In this document: one piece after another, positions 48,445 through 53,868 of the stretch
How positions within the stretch are numbered: the first letter of the stretch is position 1
Layout: every line of letters starts with the position of its first letter
DNA from: Azonexus sp.
GTDB lineage: Bacteria > Pseudomonadota > Gammaproteobacteria > Burkholderiales > Rhodocyclaceae
Length of the DNA stretch: 53,868 nt
Direction of reading: 5' to 3'
NCBI GenBank assembly: GCA_030696345.1
Contig: JAUYSK010000020.1
Location: forward strand, 1-53,868
Notes under the pieces: model-generated
Database searches by the model: none
What the model was told of the DNA's origin: nothing
The model's input: only the letters and a program-made list of their open reading frames with translations
Program-made: the position numbers and the translations under genes

Positions 48445-48858
48445 CTAAGCCCCCCAACATTGGAATGGGTTGAAGGTCTCAATACCTATCGCCTTGTAAT
48501 CGGCAGTATTTCTGGTCACCACGGTAAGGCCATGAACCAACGCGGTCGCTGCAATCATGGCATCCTCGTACAACGTATCCGATTTGCGGTGCATGAGCTT
48601 TGCCCAGCACCGGAAAGCTGCCGCATCCATCGGCAGGATATTGTAGGCCGATGCGACCTGCGCCAGCCAAGCCTCGATTTCCGATGCTTTTGCCGCGTCT
48701 TGCTCACGGGTCAGTTCGATGCCCGCCTGAATTTCACCCAAGGTAACGGCAGAGAGAAACAAGTGCGCATCGTCGACCGATTCCAGCCACGCCACGACGG
48801 CCCCATGTGGCTTCGGCTTGCGCAGTTCCGAGACGACATTGGTATCGAGAAGAAACAC
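48445..48858 (-). CDS. VapC/FitB-type PIN-domain toxin
   Basis: 137 residues. PIN-domain acidic residues: D5 in LLDTNVVSELRK, E in LGEIQAG, D in LYEDAMIAATA, and D in VVTRNTADYKAIG. VapC proteins cut RNA, often initiator tRNA, when the antitoxin is lost. FNPF near the end is typical of the FitB-like branch. Its start is three bases after the antitoxin stop, so translation is coupled. Confidence 0.9.
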   Translation of the reverse strand: MFLLDTNVVSELRKPKPHGAVVAWLESVDDAHLFLSAVTLGEIQAGIELTREQDAAKASEIEAWLAQVASAYNILPMDAAAFRCWAKLMHRKSDTLYEDAMIAATALVHGLTVVTRNTADYKAIGIETFNPFQCWGA

Positions 48859-48861
48859 CGC

Positions 48862-49119
48862 TCACCCGATCTCGGCAACGCTGCGACGCCTGGCTCGTCC
48901 CCGTGGCGGTATTCCGATTTCGCCGCGAGCCTGAACGGACAGCAAAAGCGCTTTCAAACTAGGCCGCGCCGCCGCTTGCAGGCGCTTCCATTCCTGAACC
49001 GGTACGAGCACCGCAGCTTCCGTCCCGCGTTTGGTCACCATTTGCGGCCCTTCCGACAAACAAGCTGCCAGAAACTCACTGAATCTCGCTTTTGCATCCT
49101 GAACTGGCCATGTATTCAT
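48862..49119 (-). CDS. Phd/YefM-type antitoxin
   Basis: About 85 residues. WPVQDAKARFSEFLAACLSEGPQMVTKRGTEAAVLVPVQEWKRLQ is the Phd/YefM DNA-binding fold (W-x-x-x-x-A-K-x-x-F-S). The basic tail PRGRARRRSVAEIG would occupy the toxin's active site. The start at 49119 has GGAGG upstream; a frame to 49131 is possible but lacks that spacing. The long palindrome just upstream is the probable operator. Confidence 0.88.
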   Translation of the reverse strand: MNTWPVQDAKARFSEFLAACLSEGPQMVTKRGTEAAVLVPVQEWKRLQAAARPSLKALLLSVQARGEIGIPPRGRARRRSVAEIG

Positions 49120-49131
49120 GACGACCTCCAA

Positions 49132-49157
49132 ATAAACTAGTCACCTGACTAGTTTAT
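49132..49157. promoter_or_regulatory. 26-bp perfect palindrome, antitoxin operator
   Basis: Arms ATAAACTAGTCA and TGACTAGTTTAT pair perfectly across a CC spacer. It lies 12 bases before the antitoxin start and overlaps the expected promoter, fitting autorepression by the antitoxin-toxin complex. Confidence 0.8.
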
Positions 49158-49208
49158 AACCAATTCCTCACCCCGTCCATTCATCGTTGAATGCCTGACC
49201 CTTTGCAC

Positions 49209-50024
49209 TCAGACCGCTTCTTCCTCGTCCTGACGCTCGTCCGCCATGACACACCCGAAGCGTGCCCAGGTCTTCGGATCGACCTCGATGGGGCCGGTCC
49301 GTTTCGAGTCGAGATTGACCACCACGCCATGCTGGTCGAGCCGCCCCTTGGAGAAGAGTTCATAGAGCAACTGCGCCGCGAAGCGCACCGCCACATCGTT
49401 GATGAACAGCCCTTGGGAAACCAGCGACACACGAACCGAGCACGATGGCCGGTTGTCATCCGGAACCGAGGCGTCCAACAGTTCGGGGAACAGTTCGGTG
49501 ACACAGGGTAGGCGCAGGTTTACCTCGCCCTTTGCCCGGCGCGGCCCCTGCCCCAACACCACCTGAGCGCTCGCCTCGGTGTTGCCGAGGTCTAGCCAAT
49601 AGCGATAGCGCCCGCCGCCATCGAATACAGCCTCATGCAGAATCCGCCGCGCCGAGCGGCTGTCCACGCAACTCACCAGAATGTCGGCGCTCAGCGGCGA
49701 ATAGCGGTTCGTCTCGAAGGCTTCGTAGCGCGTCGGATGGGCAATCCAGTCGAGCCCGTAGAACTGATTCAGGCGGTGGATGGTTACGATGGCCTTGTGC
49801 CTACCGATGTCGGCGGGGCTGTAGAGTTGCCGGCCCACATTGGCCTCGCTCACCCGGTCGGCGTCGAAAGCGGTGACGTGCAGGCCGTAGGGATGGCCGA
49901 GCGCCTTCATGGCGATGTCGAGGCGAGCGAGGCAGGCCGCCATCTGGGCACCGTTGCCGCCGACGCCGACCAGATGGATACTGACGCGACGGTCGAGCAA
50001 TGCGGGATCGATCAGGTGTTCCAC
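49209..50024 (-). CDS. PRTRC system ThiF family protein
   Basis: 271 residues of the E1/ThiF fold. VSIHLVGVGGNGAQMAACLARL is the nucleotide-binding GxGGxG loop, VTAFDADRVSEANVGRQLYSPADIGRHKA contains the D-x-D-x-V---N-RQ signature of adenylating enzymes, and SADILVSCVDSRSARRIL holds the second acidic site. ThiF/E1 proteins adenylate the C-terminus of a small beta-grasp partner. The last member of the PRTRC operon here, overlapping protein A by 13 bases. Its role in the cassette is unknown. Confidence 0.9.
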   Translation of the reverse strand: MEHLIDPALLDRRVSIHLVGVGGNGAQMAACLARLDIAMKALGHPYGLHVTAFDADRVSEANVGRQLYSPADIGRHKAIVTIHRLNQFYGLDWIAHPTRYEAFETNRYSPLSADILVSCVDSRSARRILHEAVFDGGGRYRYWLDLGNTEASAQVVLGQGPRRAKGEVNLRLPCVTELFPELLDASVPDDNRPSCSVRVSLVSQGLFINDVAVRFAAQLLYELFSKGRLDQHGVVVNLDSKRTGPIEVDPKTWARFGCVMADERQDEEEAV

Positions 50025-50716
50025 GGTCCGAACCTCCTTCCTTGGTAGAAATTCAGTATCCGGCGCAGCAGGCCGGACTCAAGGTCAGGCGCCACGTCAC
50101 ACGCCGTGTCGGTGTCGGCCTGCCACGGATGGGGCAAAGGGCGGAACCTGCCGTTGACCACCAGCCGAAACAGGGCTTGCGGCTTGGGCTGGTGCAGACA
50201 GCCGAACACGCCGGCCACCTTGATGCCCTGATCGTCGCCATCGTCCTTGGCCGACCAGAACGCGCTGCCGTAGCCATGGGTATGCAGGTCCACGGCCAGC
50301 GTTTCGTCGGCATCCATCGTCGGCACCCGGTAATCGATCTGGTGAGGCGATACCTCGATGGGTTCGCACAGCGCGAGCCGCAGACTTTGGTTGCGCCGGG
50401 AGTAGATCAGCGCTCCCGCCACTTCGTTGGGCAGGCCCCGGCGAGCGGCTTCGATGAAGGCCTCGATCACCCGGATGGGCAATACGCCGAAAGTGAAAGC
50501 AAGCCGCTCCTCGATGCCGCCGTAGGGCAGCGTGATCGGCAGCGCGGGCGAGAGCCGCTGGATGCAGTCCAGCCAGTCGAGCTTGACCTGCACGAAGACA
50601 CCGTTGGCGGCGAGGATGATGCGCTGGCCGTTCGCCATGTCGGGCAACGGGCCGAAGCGCGGTGCGGCAATGACGGGGCAGACCGCTTGCAAGGCGAGGT
50701 CGCGCACATCCATCAT
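50012..50716 (-). CDS. PRTRC system protein A
   Basis: About 234 residues. The C-terminal half has DADETLAVDLHTHGYGSAFWSAKDDGDDQGIKVAGVFGCLH, a JAB/Mov34-like pattern (H-x-H ... S ... D-D-x-x), as in isopeptidases that act on ubiquitin-like proteins. That fits its neighbour, a ThiF-type E1. Starts at ATGATGG, overlapping the protein B stop by four bases. The longer frame to 51184 is not coding. Confidence 0.85.
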   Translation of the reverse strand: MMDVRDLALQAVCPVIAAPRFGPLPDMANGQRIILAANGVFVQVKLDWLDCIQRLSPALPITLPYGGIEERLAFTFGVLPIRVIEAFIEAARRGLPNEVAGALIYSRRNQSLRLALCEPIEVSPHQIDYRVPTMDADETLAVDLHTHGYGSAFWSAKDDGDDQGIKVAGVFGCLHQPKPQALFRLVVNGRFRPLPHPWQADTDTACDVAPDLESGLLRRILNFYQGRRFGPWNT

Positions 50717-51453
50717 GCCTCCTCCGTGAGGCCGAGTAGCCCGCCCAGCGTGGTTTTGACATCGACCAGCACCCGCTCGGGAAAGCGCTGGAATCGCCCG
50801 TCGAGCATGTCCCGCCAGAAGGTGTAAGCGCCACCGCGATAGCGAATCAGCTTGCCGGGGCCGTTGGGGTGGGTGAAATAGCTGCGCAGGAAGGCATCGT
50901 TCCACGCGGCGATCTTCTCGACCGTGGTGCCCTCGGGCACCGGCGCGTTGCCGTGGCAGATGTTGCCCTGCACGTTGACGTTGAAGTACGGCACTTGGAA
51001 CAAGGCCGTGGCCGGGGTCGGGCGCCCTGCCCCCTTCACCGCCCAGACCCGCCAGACACGACTGGATGCTGCAAAGACTAGTCCCGGATGTGGCACGCTC
51101 TCCCCGCGTTCCTGCCCGCCGAAGGCCTCTGCCTGTTCCGCGTCGACGCGAAAGGCGATGTGGCGGCGGGCCGGCGGCATCCACCAGACGATCAGGTCGC
51201 CATCCATGTAGAGCACCGTCTCCGGCAGGAAACCACCGTGGGCGGCGCGCTTGAGCAGCGCCTTGGCGAGGTCCATCGCCGCACGCGGTGTCATTGCCTG
51301 CCCGGCACCGATAACGGGTTCGCCATCGACCTCTTCAATGTCATGCACGGTGGCCAGCGCACTGCCCTGCTGGCCGTCGTAGATCAGGACCGCCCGACGC
51401 AGATGCACGGTGCCGGCACTCGGGGCCTGTATGAAAAACTCGGCTTGGTTCAT
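50713..51453 (-). CDS. PRTRC system protein B
   Basis: 246 residues. MNQAEFFIQAPSAGTVHLRRAVLIYDG and FQVPYFNVNVQGNICHGNAPVPEGTTVEKIAAWNDAFLRSYFTHPNG are characteristic of this family. No catalytic motif known. It starts with GGAGG 8 bases upstream and ends overlapping protein A. The frame to 51678 lies within the F gene and is discarded. Confidence 0.85.
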   Translation of the reverse strand: MNQAEFFIQAPSAGTVHLRRAVLIYDGQQGSALATVHDIEEVDGEPVIGAGQAMTPRAAMDLAKALLKRAAHGGFLPETVLYMDGDLIVWWMPPARRHIAFRVDAEQAEAFGGQERGESVPHPGLVFAASSRVWRVWAVKGAGRPTPATALFQVPYFNVNVQGNICHGNAPVPEGTTVEKIAAWNDAFLRSYFTHPNGPGKLIRYRGGAYTFWRDMLDGRFQRFPERVLVDVKTTLGGLLGLTEEA

Positions 51454-51470
51454 GGTCGTTACCTCCACGA

Positions 51471-52490
51471 TCAGTTTCCTGCCGAAAGGTGATGAATCAA
51501 GCGGTCGATCAGCCGAATGGCCGCGAAGCGGCTGGCCATCGCCTGCTGCCACGCACCGAAGGCAGCGGGGTCGTCCAACGGCACTTGGACCTCGCCCATG
51601 TGCTCGCAGTATTCGCCTTGATGGGCGAGTTCGAGAAGATCGTCGTAGATACGGGTGGTCACGTCCCCGTCGCGCCATGACAGCACCGCGCCGAAACCAA
51701 CGAACTCACCCTCCATGTCGGGACGGAAGCTGTCGTCGATTTCCAAGGTAGCCAGCGCCAGCGCATCCTCGGCAGTGGCCTTGGCGCCCGGATCGGACAG
51801 ACGCTTGGTCGCCCGGCGCAGGAAGCGGGCGCACTGCGCCAGTTCCAGCCCACGCGGCCAGCGCCGTGTCCATGCGGGAAAAGACGCCTCCAGCATGGAC
51901 TTGGTGACCATCTCGGCCCGCATCGCCTCGCGTTCTTCTTCGTCCTCACCGCAGTTCATATCGAGGGCGGCTTCCTCATCATCCTCGCCGCACCAGTAGA
52001 GATAGGTCGCCACGTCACAGGCGATGTCGGGCGTAAACAGCGGATAGACGAAAGCACTCTGGCGGCACAACACATGCAGAACGACCGTGCCCAAGCCGTG
52101 CAGGCGGGCGCTCAAGGCTTCCAGCCCCGCCCCCACCGGCCATTCCTGCTCGTGGTATTCGCACCACGATGCTTCCACCGCATTGAAGTCGAAGTCCTTG
52201 GGCGGCTGGCTGCCGTAGTAGCGGTAGGACTCGCCATCGCGGGACACCATATGCAGTGCAAAGCGCGGCGTGAGGCAATGCAGCGCGCCGATCTGGCATT
52301 TGAGCCAGCCATCGAGCGCCTGCCGGCAGGCGTCGAGAGAGTCGCTCCAGGTCACCGGAATGTCGGCCTCGTCGAAGGCCTCGGCCTCGATCAGGAAGCG
52401 CGATACCATGGCGTTGGCCGCCAAGAGCGGCCCCGGCGCGATGCTGCGCGGCACCTGCGGGCCGATGCGCGGCAAAACGAGAGCCATCAT
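51471..52490 (-). CDS. PRTRC system protein F
   Basis: 339 residues, acidic, including a very acidic stretch YLYWCGEDDEEAALDMNCGEDEEEREAM. No motif of known chemistry. Its ATGATGG overlaps the protein C stop by four bases, the same junction as between B and A, so translation is coupled throughout. The longer frame to 52583 lies within the C gene. Confidence 0.82.
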   Translation of the reverse strand: MMALVLPRIGPQVPRSIAPGPLLAANAMVSRFLIEAEAFDEADIPVTWSDSLDACRQALDGWLKCQIGALHCLTPRFALHMVSRDGESYRYYGSQPPKDFDFNAVEASWCEYHEQEWPVGAGLEALSARLHGLGTVVLHVLCRQSAFVYPLFTPDIACDVATYLYWCGEDDEEAALDMNCGEDEEEREAMRAEMVTKSMLEASFPAWTRRWPRGLELAQCARFLRRATKRLSDPGAKATAEDALALATLEIDDSFRPDMEGEFVGFGAVLSWRDGDVTTRIYDDLLELAHQGEYCEHMGEVQVPLDDPAAFGAWQQAMASRFAAIRLIDRLIHHLSAGN

Positions 52491-52921
52491 GGCAGCGGTG
52501 CCAGCATGTCGCTGGGCGGCAGGATGCGGGCCGTCTGGCGTTCGTTCCCATCGCGCCGGGTGCGCAAAACGAAGGCGCCCCAAGCGCTACCGCGCTCCTG
52601 CGTGCCGCGCCGGGTCAGGGCTTGGGCGAGCTTGCCGGTGGCGTCCGTGCGGCCCTCAATCTCGACCGCGACAGCGGCCTTGAGGGCGGCAAGCCGTTCG
52701 CCTTCGCCACCGGTCCGGCCCTTGGTCCCGACCGCTTTGCGGAAGGTGTATTCCTGCACCCCATTCACGACATCTCCCGCCTCGATTTCGGCGCTGATGA
52801 GTTCGGGGTATTGGGCGCTGTAGAGGTCGCGGACCTCCTTTGGCTCCATGCCCGGAACATCGGGCAACTGCACACCGTTGTAGCGGAAGACCCGCCGGAT
52901 TTCATTGACTGCAATCGTCAT
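52487..52921 (-). CDS. PRTRC system protein C, with C-terminal extension
   Basis: 144 residues. The first ~68 (TIAVNEIRRVFRYNGVQLPDVPGMEPKEVRDLYSAQYPELISAEIEAGDVVNGVQEYTFRKAVGTKG) match protein C, a small ubiquitin-like/beta-grasp-type family whose members I recall being about 70 residues ending near KAVGTKG. The remaining ~76 residues (GGEGERLAALKAAVAVEIEGRTD...) are extra. With a ThiF E1 and a JAB-like protein in the same operon, C may be the beta-grasp partner. AGGAG lies before the ATG. Confidence 0.8.
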   Translation of the reverse strand: MTIAVNEIRRVFRYNGVQLPDVPGMEPKEVRDLYSAQYPELISAEIEAGDVVNGVQEYTFRKAVGTKGRTGGEGERLAALKAAVAVEIEGRTDATGKLAQALTRRGTQERGSAWGAFVLRTRRDGNERQTARILPPSDMLAPLP

Positions 52922-52943
52922 GGTTTGGCTCCTGTCGTCTGGC

Positions 52944-52960
52944 GCCTCCCACCGGGAGGC
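52944..52960. other. 7-bp perfect hairpin between PRTRC E and C
   Basis: GCCTCCC-ACC-GGGAGGC is a perfect stem with a three-base loop in the 86-base gap between the E and C genes. It could be an attenuator or RNA-processing site that sets lower or higher expression of the distal genes; no T-tract follows. Confidence 0.45.
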
Positions 52961-53007
52961 CCTTGCGATCAGTCTCTCGCCGCCCTGCCCGTTTTCAAGG
53001 CCGGACC

Positions 53008-53487
53008 TCAGCCGAACAGATCGTAAGAAGCACTGTCGGCAGTAGTTGCAGCGCTCGGTTGCGGTGCGCGGCCAGCGGCCCCGGCGTCGTCATCGCCCAA
53101 GTCATCGGCGGTGTCGGTCTGCGCCTTGACCGGGGCCTTCGGCGCGGCGGCTTGGGGGGCAGGCTTGACCGCCTTGGTCATTGCCTCGCCCGCCTTCTTA
53201 GCCGATGCCGCCTTGGCCGCTTGCAGCACTTCCTGTGTCGCTTCGGCCTGTTCGACAAGGCTCTGGCGAACCTCGCGGTAGCCCTTCAACACCCCGACGA
53301 ACTCCGCATCGAATTCGTCCGGCGTGGCCGTCAGGCTCAATGCCTTGGTCAGGGCCGGCTCGTCCACGTCCATCTTGGGCTTCGGGACCACGTTGATCGT
53401 CATCCGCCCGCTCTTCTCGTCGGCGCTGATGACCATCGTCAGCGCAGCGCTGGTCGCCAATTCGTAAAGCTCTTTGAACATCGTCAT
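53008..53487 (-). CDS. PRTRC system protein E
   Basis: About 159 residues. MTMFKELYELATSAALTMVISADEKSGRMTINVVPKPKMDVDEPALTKALSLTATPDEFDAEF is the conserved part (residues 1-85). The rest is an Ala/Lys/Pro-rich linker ending in SASYDLFG, probably disordered. The C-terminal F-G end resembles short interaction motifs. GGAG is six bases before the start chosen. Function unknown. Confidence 0.82.
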   Translation of the reverse strand: MTMFKELYELATSAALTMVISADEKSGRMTINVVPKPKMDVDEPALTKALSLTATPDEFDAEFVGVLKGYREVRQSLVEQAEATQEVLQAAKAASAKKAGEAMTKAVKPAPQAAAPKAPVKAQTDTADDLGDDDAGAAGRAPQPSAATTADSASYDLFG

Positions 53488-53564
53488 GTCACGCTCCTTC
53501 AAAAAAGAAATGCCTTCGAGACCATGCTACGAAGGCATTGGGGGTTTGCCAGTGGCTGAGCCGC

Positions 53565-53868
53565 TCAGGCAGCAAGGGCTTCTTCGGCAGACTCGACCGC
53601 TGAAACCGCGAGGTCGTCGTTTGCCTGAACGATGGACGCTGCTGAAACGGCGCGGCGCGGGTACTGCATGACGACGGGCAAGGTACCCTCGTAGGCGAAT
53701 CCCGGCACGGCCAGTAGCGATTTGATGAAGTCGCCTTTCTTCTTCGCCCGCGCCAGCTTGAAAACCGCACCCATCTTGGCTTTCAGGCCGACCTCGCCGG
53801 CCAGGGACTCCAGTTCGCTCAGGGTGAACAGTTCGAGGAATTCGGTGTTCCATTTGAAGTGGCGCCCC
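53565..53868 (-). CDS. PRTRC system ParB family protein, C-terminal part
   Basis: Partial: the 5' end lies outside the window. The visible ~100 residues read GRHFKWNTEFLELFTLSELESLAGEVGLKAKMGAVFKLARAKKKGDFIKSLL and then GFAYEGTLPVVMQYPR, the C-terminal region of ParB-family proteins of the PRTRC cassette. The ParB DNA-binding and CTPase parts would be upstream. Separated from protein E by 77 bases on the same strand. It confirms that the PRTRC operon starts beyond the window. Confidence 0.75.
   Translation of the reverse strand, partial: GRHFKWNTEFLELFTLSELESLAGEVGLKAKMGAVFKLARAKKKGDFIKSLLAVPGFAYEGTLPVVMQYPRRAVSAASIVQANDDLAVSAVESAEEALAA

Overview
The window looks like a betaproteobacterial chromosome of the Rhodocyclales (Dechloromonas/Azonexus-like). 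This rests on protein similarity from memory: ZipA-LigA-SMC, DapC/DapD/DapE with PilU and PrmB, and an exosortase-type PEP-CTERM protein, all in GC-rich, tightly packed operons. No rRNA or complete tRNA was seen, and species cannot be fixed by eye.

Layout. (1) 1-3.5 kb: ten copies of a 12-bp tandem repeat, a PEP-CTERM protein, an FKBP-type isomerase, then a lower-GC patch (hypothetical protein, ADP-ribosylglycohydrolase, membrane protein) next to an orphan 3' end of glnD. (2) 3.7-13.4 kb, minus strand: a seven-gene overlapping operon smc-zipA-ligA-galU-hpt-methyltransferase-MTIP. (3) 13.5-22.6 kb: a deaminase and small proteins, then the plus-strand lysine/DAP block dapC-dapD-pilU-dapE-prmB-spermidine-synthase-like, then a small lipoprotein and pepD on the minus strand. 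(4) About 22.7 kb: a terminator next to a 3'-end fragment of a tRNA-His-like gene, read here as the attachment site of a large mobile island. (5) 23-53.9 kb: the island, which runs off the window.

The island holds an IhfA-like protein and five TIR-domain proteins: one with a ubiquitin-like tail, one with a SLOG-like tail, one paired with an Nmad2-like gene. It also has a patatin phospholipase with membrane segments, a Fic protein, a VapBC pair, a tyrosine recombinase and a PRTRC cassette (ParB, E, C, F, B, A, ThiF and the ParM-like D protein), which suggests an integrative element or plasmid-derived backbone.

The most interesting part is 25.65-33.8 kb. Six translationally coupled genes encode an acyl-carrier-like protein, an XRE repressor, an ImmA/IrrE peptidase, a thymidylate-synthase-like protein, a member of the thymine-hypermodification (5-hmdU DNA kinase helical/aGPT-PPlase) family, and a holo-ACP synthase. 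A dTMP-kinase-like gene follows. Convergent to these lie a second TSase and a metallophosphoesterase fused to a third TSase-like domain. Together they look like an inducible system that makes or handles modified thymidine nucleotides, with a phosphopantetheine carrier as an unexpected part. It sits among NAD-linked TIR effectors, as expected of a defence island. The biochemical role is inference.
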